A stretch of 64,000 nt of DNA, taken from Actinostola sp. cb2023. Taxonomy: Eukaryota; Cnidaria; Anthozoa; Actiniaria; Actinostolidae. Below the pieces are notes generated by a model. That model did no database searches, was not told the DNA's origin, and worked only from the letters and a program-made list of their open reading frames with translations. Positions 1-11,855 of this stretch are shown in pieces (the stretch's first letter is position 1; every line of letters begins with the position of its first letter). Both the position numbers and the translations under genes were made by a program. The DNA lies in contig JAUJYZ010000447.1 in the NCBI GenBank assembly GCA_033675265.1, positions 62,001-126,000 of the forward strand, in the 5' to 3' direction.

Positions 1-436
1 AAAGTTCAGTTCAGGGTCAGACTCGTTGACAACTTTGTGTGATTGAGTTTGAATTGGTAGTTCACTGACGTTTCTGGAGATATTAGCCTATTTTAGCTGG
101 TATTTCGCGACATATATTTGCTATTCATCACCTCCAAGCAAAACAAGATGGCTTCGCGTTGCGCGAGCGTTTCTCTTTCTTAATTCTTGAAAATAAATTA
201 TATATATATTTGGCTGGCTATTCACATGTGTGGTATATACTATAAAAGACTCGCAGCTCGAGAAATATCCACCACTACTCACCGACGCTGAGGGGAGTAA
301 TTGTTAATTATTTGAGAACAAATGTTATTGAATGACCATTGTTCTTCTACAAAACAGGGATGTTTTTATTTTCAAAGGCGTTAATATGAGAAAAAGTGTG
401 AAATCCCATGTTGTTCCGTTCCAGATTCCTGATTTT
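1..436. other. non-coding, nothing recognised
   Basis: AT-rich sequence with no open frame that resembles a protein family and no clear terminal repeats. It precedes the minisatellite at 437-599. Confidence 0.4.
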
Positions 437-599
437 ATCTCTGGGATCACTTGCGGTCCTCTCTGGGTTCATTTGCGGGCCTGGGTTCATTTGCGATCCA
501 GTCTTGGGATCATTTGCGGGCCTGGGATCATTTGGGATCCAGTCTTGCGATCATTTGTGGGCCTGGGTTCATTTGCGGGCCTGGGTTCATTTGCGGTCC
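437..599. repeat. minisatellite, about 18-bp unit (GGGTTCATTTGCGGGCCT type)
   Basis: About nine imperfect copies of a unit built on 'GGGTTCATTTGCGGGCCT' alternate with 'GGGATCATTTGCG' variants. Several frames stay open across the array and give GSFAGL-like peptides. That openness is a by-product of a unit length divisible by three, so I do not call a gene. Confidence 0.7.
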
Positions 600-617
600 C
601 GTACAGTTACAGCTGGT

Positions 618-930
618 ATGTCGTATTGTTTTCAAAATAACCACCACAATAATTCATAGAGATATGGATTTATCAATCCATTACTAGTACTGCAAAGGGT
701 TGAGAGATCTTCAGAACTTAGAACGAATCGAAGTGAGTTGATGATACACGCATGCAGTGAAGAGAACAGTTGTGAGGTTTTCAACGGACACCGAGCCGAG
801 ATACCTAAACCCATATTTACACTTCATCCAAACACTGTTTAATCACCCTGCGATGTCTAGTTTATGTATACGCTATTTGTATTTGTATGGATATATTTAT
901 GGTACCAAATAAACTATGTCATTGTCTTTC
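618..930 (+). repeat. dispersed direct repeat, copy 1 of 2
   Basis: About 310 bp starting near GTCGTATTGTTTTCAAAATAA and ending near AACTATGTCATTGTCTTTCATGA are repeated at 23819-24130 in the same orientation with scattered substitutions and small indels. No coding capacity is visible. It is likely a piece of a transposable element, but I see no terminal inverted repeats. Confidence 0.75.
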
Positions 931-1555
931 ATGATTCGCAGAGTTTGCGAAATCAGTACTGAAATTGCAAGGAAAGGATCTTCTACCGAGTCACGCAACG
1001 ATCGCACTAAGATATCTATATTTAGTTCAAATACTACATGTCAGTTAGAAGCCCGACTTCACGCTAGAAGAGCGTCTAGTTATTACTATAGCTAACAACA
1101 CTAAATATCAGAGTGCTTGCATTATATGCGTGAAACAAAACAAAAAAGTATTAATTGAGTGATTGTTTATTATGTCGTACAAAATAGCGCAACCACTCGA
1201 CCGATATGATGTCATCATTATCTTTATTTGTGATTCACTGAGACTAGAAATGTAGAATGTTATCCGGCATGGCTTTTCACATATATAATGCGATCGCTCA
1301 ACAACAGAGAGCGAGCATAAGTTGTTTATTTTCCTATGTTTTCTTTTGTTTTGCATTTGTAAAGTCTTGCTGGTCCACAACGAGTCCACATCGAGTGATT
1401 TATGTTTTAATAGTTTCGACAGTAAATTATTCAAATTTGATATTGTCGGGGATTCCCCACGGTATGCAAATGAGGGGGATATTTTGCCATTCGGTATGTG
1501 CTGTGTAAGCTAAACTGAGATTGATTCAAGACTGAAGATATACTGTACTGTCGAC
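931..1555. other. non-coding, upstream of the E2-like gene
   Basis: AT-rich sequence with no repeat structure noticed and no recognisable ORF. Any promoter for the gene that starts at 1556 should lie here, but no convincing TATA element or initiator can be singled out. Confidence 0.35.
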
Positions 1556-2161
1556 ATGTTTCCTTTGGAATTCCAAAATAAACACTTCAAAGAAGAGAAA
1601 GGAAAACTAGAAGAGTTATTTGGAGAGTTCGTTTCTTTTCCTATTAAAATCCCTGGTGTTTTACAAGTGGAAATAGAGGCAAAGACAAGTAACGACAAAA
1701 ACTACTCACTGAGATGCTATCTGGAGAGAGACTTTCCTAACTCTATGCCGATGTTAGTTGTTTCTTCTCCTGGAGAACCTCTGAAAGACGCCAATGGTGA
1801 AGAATTAAAGCTGAGTTTTGAGAATCACTGCCTTGGTTCCGAGAGATTTGGCCTCACGGATATTTGCCACTGCCGTCCTGACCGCTGGGATAGTCGAACC
1901 ATGAATTTATGTGATGTTTTTATGAAGGGACTTATTTGGCTGGAAGCATATGAGATTATGCTGAGGACGGGAGAATGTCTGTCTACACATCTCCCTGAGA
2001 TGCCCTGAGCCGAAGAAATGCTGAAAAAAAATACAAAAGTCGATCACAAACAGGAAATGCAGCAATTTGTAGAAGCTATAGTCGCTGGCATTGACCAACT
2101 TATGTTTGAAACTGGCTGCCAAAGTGTGGAGGAACTACTACTATTGCACATAGCAGAATGA
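1556..2161 (+). CDS. E2-like (UBC-fold) protein with an in-frame TGA
   Basis: The frame from ATG 1556 runs 150 codons to TGA at 2006-2008. It then continues in the same frame for another 50 codons to TGA at 2159-2161. Residues 1-150 resemble the ubiquitin-conjugating fold. A YLERDFP..MP strand region comes first, then HCLG (residues 91-94) and an ICHCRPDRWD block (103-112) in which C104 or C106 could be the acceptor cysteine. A KGLIWLEAYEIMLRTG helix follows, recalling the W..YE...TG signature of prokaryote-type E2 proteins that work with ThiF-like E1 partners. No E1 or ubiquitin-like gene lies beside it. The segment after the TGA (AEEMLKK... to ...LLLLHIAE) is helical and looks coding, so the TGA is either a nonsense change, a readthrough codon or a sequencing error. 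The family call is from motif memory and is moderate. Confidence 0.5.
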
Positions 2162-2193
2162 CATGAATACAAATACAGTCAGACCTGTATTAA

Positions 2194-2782
2194 GGTGGTT
2201 CCCGCATAATGAATGACCGGTTTGCCGTATTTATTTAACTCGCTCGCTCCGCGTCAATATTGCTTGGATTTTATTGTGCTTAACACAAATACTAATTCAA
2301 CTATTCTGCCTTTCGACGGTGTATTCAAAATTATCATTGTAAGCCGCGTTTGTGAATGCCAGCTGATATTCAAACGACACTATTTTCACTAAAACTGCTG
2401 CCAAGCGTTATTCCCAAGTACGATTTTTTTTAAACTTCGTGAACGGCCTTTTAAGGTCACTAGTAATGTTCTGACGAGGTAAGAAAAACATTGTTCGAGC
2501 CGAAATCACGTAACAACCGATTTGTCCAAATTTTGACAACAAAAATATGAATTGATGATTTCGGCTCGATCAATTTCCTTCTTAAGTCGTCAGAACATTA
2601 CTAGGGACCTTAAAAGGTCGTTCACGAACGCGGCTTACAATGATAATTTTGAATAAACCGTCCAAAAGCAGAATAGTTGAATTAGTATTTGTGTTAAGCA
2701 TAATAAAATCCAAGCAATATTGACGCGGAGCGAGCGAGTTAAAAAATACGGCAAACCGGTCATTCATTATGCTGGAACCACC
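2194..2782. mobile_element. foldback MITE inserted at TTAA (piggyBac-like)
   Basis: Inverted repeats of about 180 bp begin GGTGGTTCC and end GGAACCACC, with TTAA at 2190-2193 and again at 2783-2786. Removing the element and one TTAA restores 'CCTGTATTAAGCGGTCAC', a sequence found intact elsewhere in the window. This shows a clean TTAA-targeted insertion. There is no transposase inside. TTAA duplication is typical of piggyBac and Kolobok; the superfamily is inferred from that alone. Confidence 0.75.
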
Positions 2783-2929
2783 TTAAGCGGTCACCCTCTA
2801 TTAAGCGGTCAGTTATAAAAGTTCCGAAATTTTCTCCTCATATTTAATTTACTGTAAATGTGACCTCTATTAAGCGGTCACCTATTAAGAGCCCCTGTCA
2901 CTAAAAATCAAATAAAATCGAATTTTCGC

Positions 2930-3681
2930 GGCAAACCCTGAAAAATGGATTTCGCTCATATTTTCAAGTTAGATAGGGTAACATGTAATTAGAATCGCCA
3001 TATAGTTAGTTTGGCTAAATAGCGTTTTATTTTCGAGAAAAATGAAAATTTCGAGACACACCCGAAAATGCTAATTGCACCTTGAATTTTACCTCGAGTT
3101 TAGGTATCTCGCGTCAAGAAATACGTCATCGAGATTGCATAAAAACACCTACAGTTTGTTGTACTATCCTTCCTTGGTTGATTGCGTGATTTTCAAATCG
3201 ATCGTCCTATTTTTACCCATTGAAATAATTTTATTCTCTACGCTTACAATACAAGTAGCTCAAAGTATCTCCTATAGAAAACGGGTTTTCAATATGTGCG
3301 AAACCTTTCATTCGCTTGAGTCTCTGCTGGTTGGATTTTATAAAGGTAAGCTTTTAAATACCGAAGAAATTTCTCTGGGCAAATGTTTACGCTTCAATCT
3401 AGAGCTCTTGAAAGTTGGCTAATATTTCCGGTTTGTGACCTCCAAAGGTCAACAATCGAATCATGTTCGCATCGTTTCTTGGTCTATAAAAGTGTCTAAA
3501 ACGCTAAACGATCTTGAAAATACTATGCAAGTATATAGTTAAAACGAATTCTAACCTTTTTGTATCAATTGAATTGCATCTTGAGAAGTTCTGTCAGCTT
3601 TAATACTCCGATCTGTCTTTTTGTATACGTCGTTCGTGATTTCCAGTCACACTACAACTGTCAACAATAAACTTATCCTGG
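2930..3681 (+). repeat. 751-bp inverted duplication, left arm
   Basis: This arm matches 8450-9200 in reverse complement along its whole length with few differences. It contains an open frame at 3075-3422 (115 codons) whose partner in the other arm (8708-9055, minus) is also open and differs at only a few residues. The predicted peptide has a hydrophobic middle and no family I recognise. Confidence 0.85.
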
Positions 3682-4249
3682 GTGGCCGAGATAAGCACAC
3701 AATGATTTTTGTACAGAAACATTGTACTTGTACGAACACTTTCAAAACAAAATAGCTAGCTTTATAGAGCACAAATGAAATCGGCTGCCACGTAAAAACG
3801 GCCGATGTAAATCGCAACAATTAATTTATACCAATTACACTATGCTAATTACACATATTGACGAGTAGTACAAACTGATTAAGCACAAGTCAGTTCTGCT
3901 TTCGTTTTATGGGCCGGATGATGAAATCGAGCTAATATTATGTATTCGCACAGGAATATTTGCAAAGCCTGATTAATTTCGATGACTTGCATTGCACCGG
4001 CGCTGTGCAAAACCTGCCATCTAGGGTCGAGTAGGGGACCTACATGTACAATAGAATCAGATGTAGTGCCAATCGTGCTGTTCAACCATTGGAAAGGAAG
4101 AAGGTGGACAAAAGGAGAACGGTCGAGGACTATGGAAGAAGGCCGAGTCTTGCACTTGATCATCATGTTGAACGAAATCGTTTATGTTCGAAGTAGTATT
4201 AGAAGTAATGCAAGTAGAACCCCAGTATCTCGACCTTCCAAGGGAAATG

Positions 4250-4417
4250 TAGCCTGCTTTCAGGCGCGGGAGGGGGAACGCCGTTTCCCTGCCCTATTCC
4301 CCTCCCTATTCCCCTCCCTATTCCCCTCCCTATTCCCCTCCCTATTCCCCTCCCCCTCCCTTCCCTCTCCCCTGTCTTCCAAAAATTTTCCCCACTAAGA
4401 GAGCCTGAAAGCAGGCT
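4250..4417. mobile_element. TAGCCT...AGGCT MITE, about 168 bp
   Basis: Ends are TAGCCTGCTTTCAGGC and GCCTGAAAGCAGGCT. The ten bases before (AAGGGAAATG) and after (AAGGGAAACA) match at eight of ten positions, which suggests a 10-bp target duplication. Inside is a 12-bp tandem repeat (CCCTATTCCCCT, about five copies, 4293-4353). It belongs to the same family as 5432-5575 and 23581-23681. Confidence 0.55.
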
Positions 4418-5430
4418 AAGGGAAACAGAAAACGGTTCTAGTTAGCGGGGGTTCGAGTTAACGGGGTAAATTTGGCCCGGTTTGAGCGACGGGAAAATAA
4501 AATGAGTTTGAGTTAACCGAAATCAGTTAGCGTGCTTCCACTGTATATGTTTTGTATACTGCCAGATCCTTATTAGATCTTAATATAACTGAGAGAATGC
4601 ATAGATATTTTGAAGGATGCAGTGACGTGCGAAGAAGAAGTCCGATGCGCTTGGTACTCAGTTAAGAAAGTTAATGCAAGAAAGAAGAAAGGACGGACGG
4701 ATGAATGGATGGATGGGAAGGATTGCGAATGGAAGGAAAGGAAGGAGGAAGGGGGACCAGAGATGAGGGAGGGAATCAGACAAATATAAGTATGGCACTT
4801 GTATCAGGAACGCAACTAACAATTGGTACCATCACTCCTTAAAAAAAGTGTATATGATGACGACAAATTTACTTTCAATCCAGATAAGACAGCCGAACGA
4901 CACGCGTACATCCCACTGCCCCAAACACCGGTACAAATAAAAGCGCTATACATCAACAGTGTACACCCCAATACAATACAATACATTTATTTTGCATCAG
5001 TGACGAGCAGCGGAGTTTTCCCAAAGGTACATATTCATAATTGTTGTTTTATATCTCATACTTTTTCTTATAGTTGATATTTTATCTATGACATTATTTT
5101 TTATTATTGAAGGTAAATTGCATTGAGATTTTTCTATATATGCGCTATATGTGCACTATATAAATACTTATTGCTATTATTAATAATACTATTATCATAA
5201 TTATCATTAATTATTATTAATCCGTTATTATTATCAGATTATCGTTATTATTATTATTATATATGTATTTGAAGGCTCAATGAAGTAGACATGTATACTC
5301 ATATTACGATATTTGCTCTAGAAAGTCCCCGTGGTTCCTTTGCTTTTTAAAAAGCTTTCATAAGCGACCACTCGGGGTCTTATTCGTATTGATTTAGTCA
5401 GTATCAGAATCAATATATGGCAACGCTTAT
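4418..5430. other. repeat-derived sequence, no gene
   Basis: At about 4430-4546 there is a pogo-like terminal segment ending GCTTCCACTGTA with several 'GAGTTAAC' motifs. A purine-rich GGAAGGA/GGATGG stretch covers 4690-4790, and an ATT/TTA microsatellite-like run covers 5150-5260. I see no gene. Confidence 0.4.
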
Positions 5431-5431
5431 T

Positions 5432-5575
5432 TAGCCTGCGCAGCAAGCGTCTTTTTCAGGCTCTACAACGCGGAAGGTTTTTTCTTTTTGCTCTCGTCCC
5501 AACTTTCACGCGCCAAAAAAAAAAAAAACAAACACTCCCGCGCTTGCGGCCGAAAAAACGCTTGCTACGCAGGCT
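5432..5575. mobile_element. TAGCCTGCG...GCAGGCT MITE
   Basis: The ends TAGCCTGCGCAGCAAGCG and CGCTTGCTACGCAGGCT are inverted repeats. Flanking decamers AACGCTTATT (left) and AATGTTTATT (right) agree at eight of ten bases, again pointing to a 10-bp target duplication. The interior is T-rich then A-rich with no coding capacity. Confidence 0.6.
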
Positions 5576-5955
5576 AATGTTTATTGAATAGTGGGGACTT
5601 TACTAGAAGAACCAAAGTTATTTCGTATTATTCCTTTGAAGGGATTGCTGTCATATTGAGCGTTTAGTCAACCGGCACTCAATAACTTCTTCAATAAGCC
5701 TTAGACTCAAGATAATGTTGTGTGAAACAAATACTCTCGTAAGCGACCAGCCTCTATTGTGTCAGCGCGTGGTCGCTTATGAGAGCCCATTCTCGTAAGC
5801 GACCAGCTCTAATTACGACCACTTTCAGTTTCGAATTCCCGTTGTGGTCGCATACGATAGCTTTGACTGTACTAGTTGGTAGTAGCTGAACACGACCCCA
5901 CCCCACCCTGATAGAGGAACCAGAGTGCATGGCCATTCCGAGTACTGTGGACTTG

Positions 5956-6461
5956 CAGGGGCGGACCCAGGTTTTTGTCAAACAGGGGGTTGTGTTGCGG
6001 CCGTTGTGTTGTGTGAGCGGCAAAGCCGCGAACATCTAGGGGGGTTTGGAGGCATGCCCCCCCAGAAAATTTTGAAATCTACAAGCTCTAAAATGAAATT
6101 TTTAGAGATCTGGAGTTGTTTTATTAACACAACAAAACTCAATTTTCAGTAAAATTTTGAGTTTATTGGACATCCAACAAAGATGCTTGGAAGAGTCTTC
6201 TTGGGTGAGCTTACAAGTATGAAGGCTTCACATACGTTTTTGACGCTAAAAACGGCAGGTTCTTTCTGTTATCAGTCAAACCGGCCTCGAAGTCGAACGG
6301 TCGTGTAAACAGCCGATGAATGAATGATATTATTCTTACGAGGGAGAGAGCTGAAAGTGCAAGAGAGACCTACGGACAGACATATCTATACAAGCGGTAT
6401 TAAAAAAATATCCATAGGGGGGGTTGCAACCCCCAGAACCCTCCCCCTGTATCCGCCCCTG
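5956..6461. mobile_element. hAT-like MITE, CAGGGGCGGA ends
   Basis: Begins CAGGGGCGGACCCAGG and ends in the inverted TATCCGCCCCTG. The five bases before (ACTTG) and after (ACTTT) agree at four positions. An internal GGCATGCCCCCCC block resembles the one in the 32789-33573 element. There is no transposase. The CAGGG terminus and short target duplication point to hAT-type ends. Confidence 0.65.
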
Positions 6462-6814
6462 ACTTTATGCCAAAATACTCTATTATTGTTTAGCTTTTCA
6501 AAATCGTACTTTTATAATAAAAATGTTCTAAAATGAGACTTACTAGAACAGTAAATAGAAAATTACCGTGTTGCCTACAGTATATGATCGTAATGTTCCA
6601 ATGCCTTTTGTGTAAACATTACACTGACAGCTTAGATAATTATCATAATTTTCAAACAGTTGATAGTCTCACAGAAATACATTCCTTCAATGACAGTTCG
6701 AGTCTTGCCTATTTGATTCGAGCTCTAAGCGCTAGTTTGTTTAGGAGGTTCTGAAAGATCCGTACAGAGTTCGTATATAAACAAGAGTACCCATTGGAGC
6801 CGCTCCACAAAATA
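6462..6814. other. non-coding, nothing recognised
   Basis: AT-rich. The only open frame (6533-6754, plus) shows no family motif. Confidence 0.35.
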
Positions 6815-6815
6815 A

Positions 6816-8317
6816 CCGCTCCTCACCCTATTGTTTTGCTGGCTGGCAAATTGAATTTTTTTATTGCTGGCTGGGAATTTTTCGATTTGTGTCCAATGCT
6901 GGGATGCTGGGACCGGATGATACGCTGCTAGCTGGGATTTTTCCGATTTGTACCCAATGCTGGGACCGGGTGTTGCGCTGCTACCTGGGAAGTGTTTGAT
7001 TTGTATCCTATGCTGGGAGGTCTGGGAGCAGATATTGCGTTACTAGCTGGGGATTATCACGTCCTAGCAAACGGCCGACCTCTCAAGCTGAAGTGTTATT
7101 TGATTTCAACTGAATAGGATTTTTGTAGCATTCCATGTATGTTGACATTACAATAAAAACCTTTTGGCAGCTGTCATGTACTGAGAGTATTTTGCCTGGA
7201 TTTGATTGGTACTTATGCAATGCCTAGATATTACTGATCCCACCTCTTACGGAATAGGAAACTAAACGAGACAAGATCAGAGCAACCACGCCACATCGTT
7301 GAACTCTTTTCTTAACTTGCCATTCAAACTGGAAAAACATGCAATCAAACTAAGTAAAAAAAAAAAAAAAGTAACAACAACAACAACCAAAAAAAAACAT
7401 TACAAAAATACAAAAACTAAAACAAAAAGGGAAGAAAAAAAGAATCAGCGTTACAGTTAATACTTATTACGACTAAAGACCTGGGATATGCGAAAGGACT
7501 GCATGGCCTACTAATTACAAGGCTCATTTATCTTGACACTCCTAACACTCCTGGCTTTACAAACATTTTTCCCCATCAGGGCGTCAGTGCTTTGTCGTAG
7601 CGATGGGGCTCGTTTGTGCATCGCAGTAAAAGCACAATCGCTAAATCTGTCGCCACATGAAAGTTAGTAATGTTCAATGTCACTATAGCTATATAGTGTA
7701 AAGAAGAATATAAAGACGTGTACAGTAAATGGAAAAGAACAATTGTTATACATTGGATTCGTTTATTTACAGTGTCATCTTTTGGTAAGTCACTACGTTA
7801 ATGTCTTTAATTTTTTAATAAAGAGGTCAAGTAACCTCTCTCCCTGAAATCAAGCACTACAGTCAAATGAAAAGAGCACCTTGGTCTTCCTAAAAGTGTA
7901 CGATTGGATCTTTTTCGTGCAATTCAATATACAAGGCGTTTTTGTAAATGAATCTAATCAGTTCTCCTAAGAAAATATTCAATCTTAAGTCTGCTGCGAA
8001 CTTTTCTTTTTGATTTAGGAGACACTGGGTTACGTGCTTGGTCTAATGCATAAGGCCGATCGTGAGAATACTAGCTATATATAAAATTATCTAAGGAATT
8101 GGAGTAATTTCACCAGCGCTGGGGAAAAAAAAATGGAAAATACTCTGGCTGGCAAAACCAAATACAAATCCCTACTCGCTGGCAAAACCAAATGGAAATC
8201 CCTACTCGCTGGGAAAATACTCTCATTTTTAAAGGGCTAGCTGGTAAAATGATATTTTACATGCCTTGCTGGCTGGGAAATTTATTTGGAAAAATTTGGC
8301 TGGCTGGCACTGAGGAG
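6816..8317. mobile_element. inverted-repeat element, CCGCTCCTCA ends
   Basis: Ends CCGCTCCTCA (6816) and TGAGGAGCGG (8317) are inverted. Just inside both ends are many 'GCTGGCTGG' and 'GCTGGGA' subterminal repeats (6838-7050 and 8140-8305). The middle is A-rich and non-coding. Superfamily is unknown. Confidence 0.5.
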
Positions 8318-8449
8318 CGGATATTTTTTTCCCAGGGATGTTAATAATTAACTATAATTAGCGTGGGAACACATGTCGAGTGTTTTAGACATCATATTGA
8401 GTGATTTGAGGAAAAGGTGTCGTTGGGTACTCTTGATATAAAGGCCAGC

Positions 8450-9200
8450 CAGGATAAGTTTATTGTTGACAGTTGTAGTGTGACTGGAAATCACGAACGA
8501 CGTATACAAAAAGACAGATCGGAGTATTAAAGCTGACAGAACTTCTCAAGATGCAATTCAATTGATACAAAAAGGTTAGAATTCGTTTTAACTATATACT
8601 TGCATAGTATTTTCAAGATCGTTTAGCGTTTTAGACACTTTTATAGACCAAGAAACGATGCGAACATGATTCGATTGTTGACCTTTGGAGGTCACAAACC
8701 GGAAATATTAGCCAACTTTCAAGAGCTCTAGATTGAAGCGTAAACATTTGCCCAGAGAAATTTCTTCGGTATTTAAAAGCTTATCTTTATAATATTCAAC
8801 CAGCAGAGACTCAAGCGAATGAAAGGTTTCGCACATACTGAAAACCCGTTTTCTATAGGAGATACTTTGAGCTACTTGTATTGTAAGCGTAGAGAATAAA
8901 ATTATTTCAATGGGTAAAAATAGGACGATCGATTTGAAAATCACGCAATCAACCAAGGAAGGATAGTACAACAAACTGTAGGTGTTTTTATGCAATCTCG
9001 ATGACGTATTTCTTGACGCGAGATACCTAAACTCGAGGTAAAATTCAAGGTGCAATTAGCATTTTCGGGTGTGTCTCGAAATTTTCATTTTTCTCGAAAA
9101 TAAAACGCTATTTAGCCAAACTAACTACATGGCGATTCTAATCACACGTTACCCTATCTAACTTGAAAATATGAGCGAAATCCATTTTTCAGGGTTTGCC
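8450..9200 (-). repeat. 751-bp inverted duplication, right arm
   Basis: Reverse complement of 2930-3681. With a 4.8-kb spacer the two arms could pair as a very long hairpin. The spacer holds several smaller elements. Confidence 0.85.
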
Positions 9201-9976
9201 ACGGTTTGTCTGGTTTTTCCTGACATTGACTCTTAAGCGGTCACCTGTATTAAGCGGACGCGGTCACCCTCTAAAGGCCCGAATGAAGAGTTTTTATTGT
9301 CTCTGACCTGTATTAAACGGTCACGTAAACACGAAGCAAATGTCAGATTCAGCAAATCCATTCATTTCAGCATAGTCAAAACTATGATTTCAGCAAATCT
9401 CCTAACTATGTGCGGCCCTATTGTCTTGCACTGCAAATATTTCTTGTATGAACTTGTTTAGCTCCAGCCAGATTGAGATATTGAGAAGGAACCTCTAACC
9501 CATACTGATCCTCCGCCTCTGTTGACGTGTTTCCGACCCTTTATGGACATGAAAAGCTTTCTTTGTCACTAAGCAAAGTCAATGACTTACTTCATGACAC
9601 CCCTGACTGAATTACGAGGCGCCAAATCCGCCAAATAAGCAAATAACGGAGTTCTTTCCCGTTCAGCCCAACGACATGTAGACAGTGTACATGTTAGCAG
9701 TTGTGTTCACAGAAGTTTACATGGACGAAGCCTATACGTACGGGGCCTCGGCATGTTTTAGATATGCTGTATTCGGTTGTTGTCCCTGTTCCTTGATGTA
9801 CATATAGTGTTGGTTTTGTCGTAAATAACATATTGGGCTGAAATAATATATGTTTATTGCCATTAGAATCACTTATTTTGTATATTTTCTAAAAACCTCT
9901 ATTAAGCGGTCAACCTGTATTAAGCGGTCAGTAGGGAATTCCCCGATGGTGACCGCTTTAAAAGAGAGGTTGACTG

Positions 9977-10685
9977 TAAAATTCGAAGAAAATAAAAGAA
10001 AGACGGAAAATGAGGATTAGCTGATTTCAATCACGTTTTGGTCACAGTTTGTGTTAGAGGTCTAAATTAAATCCACGGCATTAGTTTCTAAAAATATCAT
10101 AATGCCGACAATCTACAGGCCATGCAAATTTGGTGTATTGAGGAGGCCTGGGGCGAGAAGTGAAAATAGGAAATTTAGGGTATGTTTCAAGGGTCGTTAC
10201 TCGTACGCAATAAGGATATTAAAACAAAAAAACACATTTGGTATTATATTTGATCTATTTCTAATAAATCTAGCACAATTTTCTTCAAAACGTTAAATTT
10301 TCGAAGAATCTACAGCTCTATTTTGAGAAAGGGTTTTTGTCTAAGAAAAAATATGAAAATATTGTATTTGAAGAGTAAGTTTTGGCGAAACGTCTGATCA
10401 TCCAGCGGACTTGATTCTTAGTATTTATAGAGTTCGAAGTATAAGAAAGCTTGTGAAATCAAGTTTTTCCTGGGTAATTTCATAGAAAGTTTGAAAAATC
10501 CAGTCAAATTCTCTGAAAATTCACACACACAAAAAATATTGTTTTTGCATTTTATTCTGGAAATAAAGGAATGTTGACATTTGAGCAAAGAATACCAATA
10601 CAACAAGACAGTTGTGATGCTTGGTTTATTATTTAGGAGGATCAAGGAGATTGAACATTATTGTTTTTGAAGAAATTGTGTGTCA
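9977..10685. other. non-coding, nothing recognised
   Basis: AT-rich with short unconvincing open frames at 10102-10296 (plus) and 10418-10645 (minus). Confidence 0.35.
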
Positions 10686-11853
10686 CAATTAGTCACTTTG
10701 GAAACGAGTAAAGGACTGGGAACGAGTTTTTAGAATTAATCTAATTAAGAATTCAGTTAGATATTGAACGAATAACAGCTTTCCAAACATCTCGAAATTT
10801 ACCGCAAAGAAGTGTATGTGTCCCCTGTAACCATAGCCTCGACTAAAGCCCCGGTCAAACGTAAACGCAAGTCGCTGCAAGTTCAAGCAAGTTTTGACTT
10901 GCGTAGACGTTTGACCACTATTAAACTTGCAGGGACTTGCATCGACGCTATACGGGGACGTGCCGCTGGAGAGGGTATGATTGTTGGCCTCTTTGTCCTG
11001 AACAGGGTAGAACAGGGTATATGATTTTATATGAGTCTGTCCTAAACAGGGTATGGTAATGCACGATTGTCGTCGTTAAATATGGTTTTATCCGGTATTT
11101 AGCTATATCTGAGATCCGAGATTTGCCGGTCTTTAGCAGGTCATCAGTCTATGAAAACGCGTTAGAATTGTGTGTATTTTGTCCTTCGTCCTAAACAGGG
11201 TCCTAAAATAGAGGGTACGTGTTGTCCTAGACAGGGTATGTATTTTAGATTATTTTTGTCCCAAACAGGGTCAGGTTTTCAAACCCTCAGCGGCACCGCT
11301 ATAGCCAAACATAGGAGGTTTCTTGGTGTTGCAGAACACCAGATGACGTTAGACAATGAACACAAAGAACGAGAAGAATGAACTTGAACCAAAACAATAC
11401 CCTGCATACAAAGAAACCTAACCAAAAATACAATGCAGACTGTAGCACCAAGAAACACCCCAAGCATGGGTCAAGTACCTCCCCCCCCCCCCCTTTTCAC
11501 CGTTTGATCGGCAAACGCGAACGCATGCGCAATGAGCAAGTCACTGAAAGTGTCTTCGCAATTCAGCCGAACGAATAAACCACAGTTAGCTGGAGTAAAG
11601 AAACATATGAACTTAATTGCATCAACTTGCGTTCACCGTTTGACCGGCTACTGGAGGAGGCTGCTCTAACCATACATTTCTTTGCAGTTTTTGAATGTCT
11701 GCAGTTCATTTACTACTTGTCCAAACCCTATCAAACTCCTGAAACTTACTAATTCTGATATGCTCTTTCTTGTGATGGGCCGTTCATTTCTCAATTATAT
11801 TAATTTTAAAAACTCGTTCCCAGTCCTTTACTCATTTCCAAAATGGCTAATTG
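10686..11853. mobile_element. nested inverted-repeat elements
   Basis: The outer pair is 10686-10745 against 11795-11853 (core ACTCGTTCCCAGTCCTTTAC in the right arm). An inner pair has CCGGTCAAACG near 10850 and CGTTTGACCGG near 11645, with TTGCGT repeats inside. Between them, 10990-11275 carries five or more copies of a 'GTCCTAAACAGGGTA' motif also seen near 24180-24240 and 54070. There is no coding sequence. Confidence 0.5.
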
Positions 11854-11855
11854 GG

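Larger units (their letters stand above)
2176..9976. mobile_element. composite pogo/Tc1-type element with nested insertions
   Basis: The left end reads TA-CAGTCAGACCTGTATTAAG and the right end, reverse-complemented, reads TA-CAGTCAACCTCTC...TTAAAGCGGTCACC. Both have flanking TA. Extra copies of the 'CTRTATTAAGCGGTCA' motif occur at 2787-2890, 9230-9320 and 9897-9930. No transposase frame is recognisable, so the element is non-autonomous or a pile-up of related elements. It is interrupted by a TTAA-site insertion at 2194-2782 and contains the 751-bp inverted arms described separately. Whether 2176 and 9976 belong to one original element is inference. Confidence 0.4.
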
